DNA of 64,000 nt from RHKX01 sp046330285 (GTDB lineage: Bacteria > Actinomycetota > Thermoleophilia > Solirubrobacterales > 70-9). The stretch spans positions 41,583-105,582 of the forward strand of contig JAXLSX010000012.1 of assembly GCA_046330285.1 (NCBI GenBank). The letters run 5' to 3'. Positions 26,495-34,151 of this stretch are shown here, piece by piece. Position numbers and translations under genes: made by a program. Below the pieces are notes generated by a model. That model was not told the origin of the DNA. It was given only the letters and a program-made list of their open reading frames with translations, and made no database searches. Numbering within the stretch: the stretch's first letter is position 1; each line of letters starts with the position of its first letter.

Positions 26495-27100
26495 ATGGAT
26501 CTGAACCTGACCAAGCGCCAGAGCGAGATCTTCGACTTCATCAAGGGCCATCTCGACAAGACCGGCTACCCGCCGACGGTCCGCGAGATCGGCGCCGCCC
26601 TCGGGCTGCACTCGCCGTCCACCGTCCATGCGCACCTCGCGAAGCTCGAGAGCTCCGGGGTGCTGCGCCGCGATCCGTCCAAGCCGCGCGCGATCGAGAT
26701 CCTCGTCGAGCGGACGAAGCGGGTCATGCGCCCGTCGATCCCGCTCGTTGGCCAGGTCGCGGCAGGTACGCCGATCCTCGCCGAGGAGAACGTCGAGGAA
26801 CAGCTCGAGATCCCGGCAGTGATCGGCGCCGACGACGGCGACTACGCGCTCAAGGTCAAGGGCGACTCGATGCAGGACGCCGGGATTCTCGGCGGCGACT
26901 ACGTCGTCGTCCATCCCGCCGACGACGCCGACAACGGCGAGATCGTCGTCGCGATGATCGAGGACGAGGCGACCGTGAAGCGGTTCTTCCGCGAGGGTGA
27001 GGCCGTCCGGCTGCAGCCCGAGAACGATGCCTACGAGCCGATCGTCTCCCGCGAGGCGCAGGTCCTCGGCAAGGTGATCGGCGTCTTCAGGAAGGTCTGA
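26495..27100 (+). CDS. lexA: SOS repressor LexA
   Basis: 201 residues. N-terminal winged helix LTKRQSEIFDFIKGHL with recognition helix HSPSTVHAHLAKLE; linker; self-cleavage site Ala90-Gly91 in QVAAGTP; catalytic Ser125 in GDSMQDAG and Lys162 in TVKRFF. RecA filaments trigger self-cleavage after DNA damage. The ATG at 26495 is chosen because it begins the conserved MDLNLTKRQ and follows AGGAGG. An SOS box lies upstream. A zinc-ribbon gene starts 1 bp after its stop. Confidence 0.96.
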   Translation: MDLNLTKRQSEIFDFIKGHLDKTGYPPTVREIGAALGLHSPSTVHAHLAKLESSGVLRRDPSKPRAIEILVERTKRVMRPSIPLVGQVAAGTPILAEENVEEQLEIPAVIGADDGDYALKVKGDSMQDAGILGGDYVVVHPADDADNGEIVVAMIEDEATVKRFFREGEAVRLQPENDAYEPIVSREAQVLGKVIGVFRKV

Positions 27101-27101
27101 C

Positions 27102-27317
27102 GTGGCCGCGGTGCGGACAACCCGTCGTCGCGCATCCCGCCGGGCCGCGCGCCGCGGCGGCAGCGCCGGCGGGTCCGGGTCGGCGCGCTCGCTCGAGGAC
27201 GTCGTCGTCGGCGCCTACGGCGAGCTCCGCAGCGCCGGCGTCGCCGGCTGCCCCGTCTGCGGCGAGCGGTCGCTTCACGCCGACGGCTGCGTCGCCTGCG
27301 GCTCCGAGTTGAGCTGA
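27102..27317 (+). CDS. Small zinc-ribbon protein
   Basis: 71 residues. The first 30 are basic and Arg/Ser/Gly-rich and probably disordered. The rest holds two knuckles, CPVCG (50-54) and CVACG (63-67), separated by 8 residues: a four-cysteine zinc ribbon. AGGAAGG precedes the GTG start, and the gene follows lexA by 1 bp, so it is probably SOS-induced with lexA. Function unknown; nucleic-acid binding is a guess from the fold. Confidence 0.7.
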   Translation: MAAVRTTRRRASRRAARRGGSAGGSGSARSLEDVVVGAYGELRSAGVAGCPVCGERSLHADGCVACGSELS

Positions 27318-27364
27318 GCCGCCCGGCGCCTGTCGGGCGGCGGCACCGCCTCTCGGCGCTGCCT

Positions 27365-27370
27365 TAACAT
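27365..27370 (+). promoter_or_regulatory. -10 box of rnpB
   Basis: TAACAT 7 nt before the inferred 5' end of RNase P RNA, in a local dip of GC content. Confidence 0.4.
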
Positions 27371-27377
27371 CGCCGAC

Positions 27378-27733
27378 GCGGGTCAACGCGATCGCGGGGG
27401 AGGTATCCCTCGAGGAAAGTCCGGACACCAAAGGGCAAGGCGGTGGGTAACTCCCACCCGGGGAAACCCGCGGGAAAGTGCCACAGAAACACACGGCCGA
27501 TGGCGCCCTCGGGCGCACAGGCAAAGGTGAAATGGTGCGGTAAGAGCGCACCGGCGTCGCGGCGACGCGGCGGCCGGGCAAACCCCGCCCGGTGCAAGGC
27601 CAAGCAGGACCGACGACCCGGCCCGGCGAGGTCCAGGTAGGCCGCAGGACCACGGAGAACGTGGTCCCTTCGGGGCTCAGGCCCCGTCGAGATGGATGGT
27701 CGCGCCAGACAGGATCCGGCTTAGCGACCCGCT
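27378..27733 (+). ncRNA. rnpB: RNase P RNA (class A)
   Basis: About 356 nt. The universally conserved GAGGAAAGTCCGGAC block is at 27411-27425, GGTGAAATGGTGCGGTAAGAGCGCACCG-type P10/P11 core follows (the ends are GGTGAAAT and AAGAGCGCACC), and AGACAGGATCCGGCTTA closes the molecule near 27708-27724. The 5' GCGGGTC (27378-27384) pairs with the 3' GACCCGC (27726-27732), giving the P1 helix. It processes tRNA 5' ends. A perfect terminator hairpin starts 5 nt after the end. Confidence 0.95.
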
Positions 27734-27737
27734 AACG

Positions 27738-27765
27738 AGAGGGCCCCGGTTTTCCGGGGCCCTCT
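27738..27765 (+). terminator. Terminator of rnpB
   Basis: Perfect 12-bp GC stem AGAGGGCCCCGG (27738-27749) / CCGGGGCCCTCT (27754-27765) with a TTTT loop, immediately after P1 of RNase P RNA. Only a weak T-rich stretch follows. Confidence 0.8.
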
Positions 27766-27779
27766 CCAGTTCTTCGATC

Positions 27780-28250
27780 GGTCGTTGGCGGCGGGGGCCG
27801 GCAGGGGCGCGATCCCGCCGGGGCAACTCGCTGCGCTCGTGCTGACTCCCGTCGGGACCGCACCCCCGCCGGCCCCCTCTTCGGGGCGCACCAGGGCGGG
27901 GCGGGCGGTGGAACGCGGGGCCCATCGGCTGGGGAGGGGAGGGGCGAAAGGTGGAACGCGGGGCCGTTTGGCTGGGGAGGGGGAGGCGACGCGGCCGGCG
28001 GGCATCCGGTGCCCCGCACCGATCGGGATTGCGGTTGCTGTGCAGCCCTGATCCCGATCAGTGCCCGCCACGGCCATCTCTCACCAGCCAGAACGCCGCC
28101 GGTTTCGCGGCCGTCCGGGTCTGCGGCGTTGTCCCGGCCGGCTGGGACAACGCGAAGGGGCCGGCGGGTGGCGGTCCTGAAGGGAGTCAGCGCCGGCGAA
28201 GCCGGTCGCCCCTTCAGGGCCGCTGCCCGTCGGCCCCGGGGTTGGTCAGA
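27780..28250. other. Gap of 0.5 kb rich in hairpins and a 43-bp direct repeat
   Basis: I see no convincing gene. The stretch holds four perfect inverted repeats of 9-10 bp: GGGGGCCGGC 27793-27802 with 27868-27877; GATCGGGAT 28021-28029 with 28051-28059; GCGTTGTCCC 28126-28135 with 28144-28153; CCTGAAGGG 28176-28184 with 28210-28218. A 33-bp unit starting GGTGGAACGCGGGGCC occurs at 27907-27939 and again at 27950-27982 with three differences. The last hairpin may terminate the minus-strand CMD gene. Confidence 0.6.
27907..27982. repeat. Direct repeat, 33-bp unit, 43-bp period
   Basis: Two copies, 27907-27939 and 27950-27982, differing at three positions in the centre (CATC versus GTTT) and separated by 10 bp. 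Non-coding. Confidence 0.8.
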
Positions 28251-28251
28251 C

Positions 28252-28818
28252 CTAAGCCGCGGCCGGCAGCGCCGCGGAGTCGATCTGATCCTGGGGGAGG
28301 CCGGCGGCGTTGGCCACCAGGCTCTGGAACTCGTTCAGCGCGACCTCGCCGAGTGCCTCGAGGAGCTGCTCGTCGGTCCAGTCCGCCTCGCGGGCCTCCT
28401 CGAGGAGGAAGTGCGGCGGGTGGCCCTCGGAGTCCATCGCTCCCTTGACGAAGGCGAGCAGCGCCGCCTCCTTCGGGTCGTTGGAGGCGAACCCGCGGGC
28501 GAGCGAGATCTCGTCGAGCCCGATACCGCTGAGGCGCGCCGAGCGGGCATGCTGGGCGACGCTGTAGCCGTCGCCGCGGCGCTCGGCCACGGCGAGGCCG
28601 ATCCGGATCGCGGTGGCGGGCGGGAGGTCGCCGGAGTGGAGCTCCGAGCGCATTCGCGCGAAGGCGCGCAGGGTCGCGGGCGAGCCGGCGAGAACGCCGA
28701 CCAGCTTCGAGACGGCGCCGCCGGAGGTCGAGATGCTCTTCAGCAGCCGCTCGCTGCCGGCGGGGGCGGTCAGTTCGTCGTGGATGTCGAAACGGGCGTA
28801 ATCAGTCTTCACGGTCAT
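28252..28818 (-). CDS. CMD/AhpD-fold protein lacking the CxxC
   Basis: 188 residues. The helical arrangement and segments AIRIGLAVAERRGDGYSVAQHARSAR (here: AIRIGLAVAERRGDG, YSVAQHARSAR) and GLDEISLARGF correspond to the carboxymuconolactone decarboxylase/AhpD fold. The redox CxxC of AhpD is missing: the equivalent positions read YSVAQH, and the protein has no cysteine. It therefore cannot be a thiol peroxidase and is more like the cysteine-free CMD group. A 240-bp AT-richer upstream region with an inverted repeat suggests regulation. GGAG precedes the ATG. Confidence 0.75.
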   Translation of the reverse strand: MTVKTDYARFDIHDELTAPAGSERLLKSISTSGGAVSKLVGVLAGSPATLRAFARMRSELHSGDLPPATAIRIGLAVAERRGDGYSVAQHARSARLSGIGLDEISLARGFASNDPKEAALLAFVKGAMDSEGHPPHFLLEEAREADWTDEQLLEALGEVALNEFQSLVANAAGLPQDQIDSAALPAAA

Positions 28819-28896
28819 GGCGGAACTCCGGGGGGATGCGTTTCGGTCTCGACTTACCGGCCGTTGATCGAGCCTTTACTTTACTTTTAGCCGGTT

Positions 28897-28913
28897 ACTT
28901 ACGTTGGGTAAGT
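28897..28913. promoter_or_regulatory. Inverted repeat upstream of CMD gene
   Basis: ACTTAC (28897-28902) and GTAAGT (28908-28913) around GTTGG, within an AT-richer stretch (28875-28920) that is unusual in this genome. It is 79 bp from the CMD start and 145 bp from glnA. It looks like a TetR-type operator, but no regulator gene is adjacent. Confidence 0.4.
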
Positions 28914-29058
28914 TATACCGGCGCCAACGGCCTCTTTCAAGGGTCCTGATGCCCTTTCCAACGTCCGTGAACCGCGGCTGGATCAGCCCCGGCGGCGCCA
29001 CCCGCGCGAGAGGCGATCATCTAGGGTGCTGCTTCCCGACCAAGGAGCTTCGAGCCAG

Positions 29059-30423
29059 ATGACCGGCGATTCGACCCCGAACCCCTCCCGCACCGCCGAA
29101 GACGTGATCGCGGAGGTCGCCGACCGGAACATCCGCTTCATCCGGCTCTGGTTCACCGACGTCCTCGGTCAGCTCAAGAGCTTCTCGATCAACTCCGCCG
29201 AGCTCGAGGACGCCTTCGCCGGCGGCAACGGGTTCGACGGCTCCTCGATCACGGGCTTCAACCCGATCGAGGAGTCGGACATGCTCGCTGTCCCGGATCC
29301 GGCGACGTTCACGACGCTTCCCTGGAGCCCGGAGGAGCAGCCGACCGCGCGGATGTTCTGCGACATCCAGGTGCCGGGGGGAGAGCCCTACGAGGGCGAC
29401 CCGCGCTGGATCCTCCGGCGCGCGATCCAGCGCGCACACGACATGGGCTTCGACGAGTTCAACGTCGGCCCCGAGCTCGAGTACTTCTACTTCCGCGACG
29501 CCAAGCCGGCCGACGGGATCCCCGAGGTCCTCGACGAGGGCGGCTACTTCGACCTGACGACCCTCGACGCCGGCTCCGGCGTCCGCCGTGAGACCGTGCT
29601 CGCGCTCGAGCAGATGGGCATCCACGTCGAGTACACCCATCACGAGGTCGGGCCGTCCCAGCACGAGGTCGACATGCGTTATAAGGACGCGCTCGCGATG
29701 GCCGACGACTGCATGACCTACCGGATGACGGTCAAGGAATACGCGATGAAGAACGGTTGGCACGCGACCTTCATGCCGAAGCCGCTCAACGGCGAGAACG
29801 GCAGCGGCATGCACGTCCACCAGTCGCTGAGTCGCGACGGCGCCAACGCGTTCTACGACGCCGACGACCAGTACTACCTGTCGCAGACCGCGAAGCAGTT
29901 CATCGCCGGACAGCTCAAGCACGCCCGCGAGATCTCCTCGCTGTTCGCGCAGTGGGTCAACTCCTACAAGCGCCTCGTCCCCGGCTACGAGGCGCCGGTC
30001 TATCTCGCCTGGTCGCGCCGGAACCGCTCGGCGCTGATCCGCGTGCCGCTCTACCACCCGGGCCAGGAGGCGGCGACGCGGGCCGAGCTGCGTTGTCCCG
30101 ACCCCGCCTGCAACCCCTATCTCTGCTTCGCCGCGATGCTGCAGGCGGGTCTCGAGGGAATCGAGAAGGGCTACGAGCTGCCCGAGCCGATGGAGCAGAA
30201 CCTCTACCACCTCTCGCCGGAGGACCGGCAGCGCCGGGGGATCGAGCAGCTGCCCGAGAACCTCGGCGAGGCGATCGAGCTCGCGGCCGAGTCCGAGCTG
30301 GTCCTGAGGACGCTCGGTGAGCACACCTTCAACCGCTTCATCGAGATCAAGCGGGCCGAGTGGGACGACTACCGCGTCCGGGTCACGCCCTGGGAGATCT
30401 CCCAGTTCCTGCCCGTTCTCTGA
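29059..30423 (+). CDS. glnA: Glutamine synthetase, type I
   Basis: 454 residues, homododecameric GSI size. Makes glutamine from glutamate, ammonia and ATP. Seen: IRLWFTDVLGQLKSFSI near the N-terminus, GFDGSSITGF (~55-64), EYFYF (metal Glu), EVGPSQHEVD (~194-203), NGSGMHVHQS (~249-258), and SRRNRSALIRVP. The adenylylation-site region is kept (QNLYHLSPED, Tyr at ~383). AAGGAG lies 11 nt before the ATG at 29059, and TAGGGT near 29020 may be the -10. The last 41 bp overlap a convergent SnoaL-like gene. Confidence 0.94.
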   Translation: MTGDSTPNPSRTAEDVIAEVADRNIRFIRLWFTDVLGQLKSFSINSAELEDAFAGGNGFDGSSITGFNPIEESDMLAVPDPATFTTLPWSPEEQPTARMFCDIQVPGGEPYEGDPRWILRRAIQRAHDMGFDEFNVGPELEYFYFRDAKPADGIPEVLDEGGYFDLTTLDAGSGVRRETVLALEQMGIHVEYTHHEVGPSQHEVDMRYKDALAMADDCMTYRMTVKEYAMKNGWHATFMPKPLNGENGSGMHVHQSLSRDGANAFYDADDQYYLSQTAKQFIAGQLKHAREISSLFAQWVNSYKRLVPGYEAPVYLAWSRRNRSALIRVPLYHPGQEAATRAELRCPDPACNPYLCFAAMLQAGLEGIEKGYELPEPMEQNLYHLSPEDRQRRGIEQLPENLGEAIELAAESELVLRTLGEHTFNRFIEIKRAEWDDYRVRVTPWEISQFLPVL

Positions 30424-30937
30424 GCGCGCCGACGAGTCCGCCCGCCGCGACTCTGGCGTTGAGGGCCGCCGTCATCCCGCGCTCGGCGATCGAGCCCTGC
30501 GGAGGCAGCGCGCCGAGTTGACGGGCGAGATCGGCGCCGTTGAGGAACCCGTGGTTCTCGACGATCAGCCCGTCGCGGACCGTGAACAGGTCGAAGCCCT
30601 CGACGTCGACGCGGGCGCCGTTCGGGCTCAGGCCCTCGAACTTCCCGGTGCCGTCGAAGGTCCCCGTGACCCGGTAGCGGACGGCTGCGTTCTCCTTCTG
30701 CGCGGTGACCGAGATCACCTCGAGCCGCGCGTCGGGGAACGCCGCGAAGAGTGCGCCGAACCAGCGCCTGAAGCCGTCGGGAACGGTGAACTCCGCCATC
30801 CCGACGATCCGGTCGGTGCGGCCCGGCTCCCAGAGGGCTACGGCGGCATCGAGGTCGTGTGCGTCGAGCGCCGCGAAGTAGGCCCGGGCGACCGTCGTCG
30901 GTCCCTGCCGCTTCGGCTTCGTCGAGCCTCCCTCCAT
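30383..30937 (-). CDS. SnoaL-like / NTF2-fold protein
   Basis: 184 residues. After a basic start, VARAYFAALDAHDLDAAVALWEPG is a typical SnoaL helix (given here in pieces VARAYFAALDAHDLD, AAVALWEPG); GFRRWFGALFAAFPDA, FDGTGKFEGLSPNG and VEGFDLFTVRDGLIVENH (split: VEGFDLFTVRDG, LIVENH) complete the cone-shaped fold used by polyketide cyclases and many ligand-binding proteins. Function unknown. The ATG at 30937 is favoured since a TATGCT box ends 7 nt upstream (leaderless); another ATG at 30949 is possible. It overlaps the end of glnA in antisense by 41 bp. Confidence 0.75.
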   Translation of the reverse strand: MEGGSTKPKRQGPTTVARAYFAALDAHDLDAAVALWEPGRTDRIVGMAEFTVPDGFRRWFGALFAAFPDARLEVISVTAQKENAAVRYRVTGTFDGTGKFEGLSPNGARVDVEGFDLFTVRDGLIVENHGFLNGADLARQLGALPPQGSIAERGMTAALNARVAAGGLVGALRERAGTGRSPRA

Positions 30938-31053
30938 GCGCTTCAGCATAGGACGCCCGGCGTCCTCCCGTTCGTCCGCTCCGGAAGGCAACATCGTCCA
31001 TCGTGAGCGCCTTCCCCTCAACCCGCGCGCGGGTCGTGCCGACCTGAGGACAA

Positions 31054-32382
31054 GTGTCCGTCCCCGTCTATCGCGGCCGATTCGGCGTCTCGCAGGCCGA
31101 GCGCCTGCTCTGGCGTGCCGGCTTCGGCCCGGCGCCGGGGGAAGCCGAGAAGCTGAGCCGGAAGGGGATGCGCCGGGCGGTCCTGTCGCTGACCCGCCCG
31201 AAGGGCAAGGCCAAGCTGCACGGACCGGCCCCCCACGACGACGATGGCCTGCCGCTCGCGCCCAAGGACGCGTGGGGCCATGACCTGCTCTGGTGGCTCG
31301 ACCGGATGGTCCGCTCCGACCAGCCGCTGGTCGAGCGGATGGCGCTCGTCTGGCACGACTGGTTCGCGACCGCCGATGTCGGCCAGGTCGCACTCAACCT
31401 GAAGCAGAACGACCTCTTCCGCAAGCGCGGCCTCGGCTCCTTCGAGGATCTGCTGCTGGCCGTCACCAAGGACCCGGCGATGCTCGTCTGGCTGTCGGGG
31501 AACGAGAACGAGGCCGGGGCACCGAACGAGAACTACGGCCGCGAGTTGATGGAGCTGTTCACCCTCGGCGCCTCCAACGGCTACACCGAGGACGACGTCC
31601 GCGAGCAGGCCCGCGCCCTCACCGGCTGGACCAACGACTGGGACGACGACCTCGGGATGATCAACTTCCGCTACGAGCCCGACCGCCACGACGACGGCCG
31701 CAAGCGGATCTTCGGGAAGACGGGCAACTTCGACTGGCGGGACTCGTGCCGTCTCTGCATCGAGCACCCGGCCCACGCCGGGTACTTCATCGAGCGGCTC
31801 TGGGCCTACTTCGTCCCGGTCGCGCCCCCGAAGCGGACGCTGGCGGCGCTGAAGCGGGGCTACAAGCACGACCGCAGCATCCGCCGGGTCGTCGAGGCGA
31901 TCCTGATGCACCCGGCCGTCTACGAGGGTCCGCGGATGGTCAAGCCGCCGATCGTCCAGATCGCGGGGATGCTCCGCGCCCGGCGCAGCGGCATCTCGAC
32001 CGACGCCTGGACCTGGATCGCCGACGAGGCCGGGCAGCGGCTCTTCGAGCCTCCGAACGTCGCCGGCTGGGACGAGCAGCGCTGGCTCGACACCGCGCGG
32101 ATCAGCGGTCGCTGGTCCGCGGCCGCATACAACACGCGCGATCGGGAAGAGGACACCGAGGACTACGACGCGAAGGAGACCGCCTCCGAGGCCGTCCAGA
32201 AGGCGCTGCGGTTCTGGGGCAATCCCTCGATCTCCGACGGGACGAGGACGGAGCTGCAGCGGTTCGCCGGCCGCGTCGAGAGCGTCGCCACCGCCGACTG
32301 GCAGCAGGAGGCCTACCGGGCGCTGCGCCAGAACGCCCTGCGGATCCTGATCGTGATGAGCCCCGACTTCCAGACCTCATGA
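31054..32382 (+). CDS. DUF1800 family protein
   Basis: 442 residues. Recognised by the family blocks RLLWRAGFGPAP (~18-29), ERMALVWHDWFA (~94-105), NENYGRELMELFTLG (~162-176, the most conserved motif), YTEDDVREQARALTGW, and PPNVAGWDEQRWL near residue 340. Biochemical role unknown; DUF1800 genes nearly always sit beside DUF1501 genes. I see no signal peptide, unlike the DUF1501 partner. GTG start after GAGGA. Its stop overlaps the next start (ATGA). Confidence 0.88.
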   Translation: MSVPVYRGRFGVSQAERLLWRAGFGPAPGEAEKLSRKGMRRAVLSLTRPKGKAKLHGPAPHDDDGLPLAPKDAWGHDLLWWLDRMVRSDQPLVERMALVWHDWFATADVGQVALNLKQNDLFRKRGLGSFEDLLLAVTKDPAMLVWLSGNENEAGAPNENYGRELMELFTLGASNGYTEDDVREQARALTGWTNDWDDDLGMINFRYEPDRHDDGRKRIFGKTGNFDWRDSCRLCIEHPAHAGYFIERLWAYFVPVAPPKRTLAALKRGYKHDRSIRRVVEAILMHPAVYEGPRMVKPPIVQIAGMLRARRSGISTDAWTWIADEAGQRLFEPPNVAGWDEQRWLDTARISGRWSAAAYNTRDREEDTEDYDAKETASEAVQKALRFWGNPSISDGTRTELQRFAGRVESVATADWQQEAYRALRQNALRILIVMSPDFQTS

Positions 32383-33755
32383 GCAACGCCCCCCGACATC
32401 GCTGCTGCGGGGAGTTCACCCGCTCCGAGCTCGCGCGGCGCTCGCTCGCCGAAGCGGGCCGGGGGCTGCCGGCGATCGAAGCGGGGATGCCGGCACCGGC
32501 CGGCACCGGGCTCAACCGGCGCTCCTTCCTGCTCCGCAGCGGCGCCATGGCGCTGAGCGTCTACGGCGCGAGCCTGCTGCGACCCCAGGCGTTCGTCGAG
32601 GGGATCGCGAAGGCGGCAGGGAGCCAGGGGAAGGTGCTGGTCTCGGTCTTCCTGGAGGGCGGGATCGACGCCCTCTCGATCCTCTCGCCGGTCGCCGACG
32701 ACACCTACCGGCGCCTGCGGCCCCAGCTCCGGATGGCGCCGGGAGCCGGGCCGACCTGGACCGAGGACTCGCGCCTGCAGTGGCATCCGTCGGCGGCGCC
32801 CCTCCATCAGCTCCACGGCGAGGGCAAGGTCACCGTCTTCCCGTCCATCGGCTATCCCTCGGCCGACCAGTCGCACTTCACCTCCCGCCACTACTGGGAG
32901 GTCGGCGAGCTCAGCGCCCACACCAACACCGGTTGGCTCGGGCGGCTGCTCGATGTCGTCGGCAGCGACGAGAATCCGCTCCAGGGGCTGTCGCTGGACG
33001 GGTCGCTCTCGCCGAGCCTCGCGACCGGCCGGGTTCCGGTCGCGGCGACATGGGGCGCCAGCTACGACCTCTGGGCGCCCGGCGTCTGGGGCGACGTCGA
33101 GGACCTGATGTTCGAGGCGTTCGGGCGGATGGGCGTCGCCGCGGAGAAGTCGGGCGACCCGCAGCTCAGCGGCGCCGGCCGAGTGGTCCGCCAGGCGGAG
33201 ACGTTGCGGGAGCAGCTCCGCGCCTTCTCGGGCGAGATCACCTCCCCGGTGACCTACCCCGACACCGGCCACTTCCCGGAGAGCCTCGCCGGCCTCGCCG
33301 CGATGCTCGACGCCGGCCTGCCGATCACGGTCGCCTCGGTCGGGGCGCCGGGGAGCTACGACACCCACGACGAGCAGGCCGAGGACTTCCGCAACTACCT
33401 CGGCGAGACCTGCGACGGGCTCCTCGCCTTCCAGCGCGACCTCGAGGCCCGCGGGCTCGACGACCGGGTCATCACCCTCGCCTGGTCGGAGTTCGGCCGC
33501 CGGCCCGAGGAGAACGGCTCGGCCGGCACCGATCACGGCGCCGGCGGCAACGCCTTCCTGATCGGCTCCGGCGCCCGCGGCCAGATGATCGGCGAGTGGC
33601 CGGGGCTGAAGGTGCTCGACGAAGACGACAACCTGCGTTCGACCTCCGACTTCCGCTCGGTCTACTGCTCGCTGATCGAGCAGTGGTTCGGCGTCGACGC
33701 CGACGAGGTCATCCCCGGCGCCTCGGGGCTCGCTCGCCCGGTGCTGATCGGATGA
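32379..33755 (+). CDS. DUF1501 family protein, Tat-exported
   Basis: 458 residues. A 48-residue lead is followed by a twin-arginine signal NRRSFLLRSGAMALSVYGAS (~48-67). The mature part matches DUF1501, which has an alkaline-phosphatase/sulfatase-like fold: VLVSVFLEGGIDALSIL (~88-104), SADQSHFTSRHYWE (~163-176), YDTHDEQ (~327-333), TLAWSEFGRRPEENGSAGTDHG (in pieces: TLAWSEFGRRPEENG, TDHGAGGNAF). The conserved His/Asp residues could bind metal. Translationally coupled to DUF1800 before it and to a cupredoxin after it. Confidence 0.88.
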   Translation: MSNAPRHRCCGEFTRSELARRSLAEAGRGLPAIEAGMPAPAGTGLNRRSFLLRSGAMALSVYGASLLRPQAFVEGIAKAAGSQGKVLVSVFLEGGIDALSILSPVADDTYRRLRPQLRMAPGAGPTWTEDSRLQWHPSAAPLHQLHGEGKVTVFPSIGYPSADQSHFTSRHYWEVGELSAHTNTGWLGRLLDVVGSDENPLQGLSLDGSLSPSLATGRVPVAATWGASYDLWAPGVWGDVEDLMFEAFGRMGVAAEKSGDPQLSGAGRVVRQAETLREQLRAFSGEITSPVTYPDTGHFPESLAGLAAMLDAGLPITVASVGAPGSYDTHDEQAEDFRNYLGETCDGLLAFQRDLEARGLDDRVITLAWSEFGRRPEENGSAGTDHGAGGNAFLIGSGARGQMIGEWPGLKVLDEDDNLRSTSDFRSVYCSLIEQWFGVDADEVIPGASGLARPVLIG

Positions 33756-34138
33756 GGCGCCGGATCGCGATCGGCGCGGCGCTGCTCGCAGGTGCCGCGC
33801 TCGTGCCGGTGGGTGCGCCGGCGGCCGACCCGCCGCCGTCGCGGCTCCTCGTGACCGCCCGCGAGTACAGCCTGTCGCTGTCGCGGCCGAAGGTGGCGCC
33901 GGGGCAGGCGATCGTCCAGCTCTACAACTACGGCGAGGATCCGCACGACCTCAACCTGCGGCGGATCGGGTCGGACCGCGTCGCCGAGGTCGGCGACGTC
34001 GAACCGGGGGAGACCGGCACACTCCAGCTGAAGCTGCGGAAGGCGTCCCGTTACCGGCTCTGGTGCTCGATCCCGACCCACGCGGGTCTCGGGATGGTGG
34101 CGACGCTCCGGACCAAGGCGCGGCTGCCCGGACGCTGA
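33752..34138 (+). CDS. Secreted cupredoxin-like protein
   Basis: 128 residues with a short Sec signal (MRRRIAIGAALLAGAAL..., likely cut after APAA ~25). The mature domain has a full set of type 1 copper ligands: His65 (DPHDL), Cys105 (LWCSI), His110 (PTHAG) and Met115 (LGM). These match plastocyanin/azurin-type blue copper proteins. The ATG overlaps the DUF1501 stop (ATGA), so the three proteins are made together and may form one extracytoplasmic copper-dependent system (inference). Confidence 0.82.
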   Translation: MRRRIAIGAALLAGAALVPVGAPAADPPPSRLLVTAREYSLSLSRPKVAPGQAIVQLYNYGEDPHDLNLRRIGSDRVAEVGDVEPGETGTLQLKLRKASRYRLWCSIPTHAGLGMVATLRTKARLPGR

Positions 34139-34151
34139 CCCTCCTCAGTCC

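Noticed and set aside
27907..27982. CRISPR-like direct repeats
   Set aside because: Only two copies, 10-bp separation, no cas genes.
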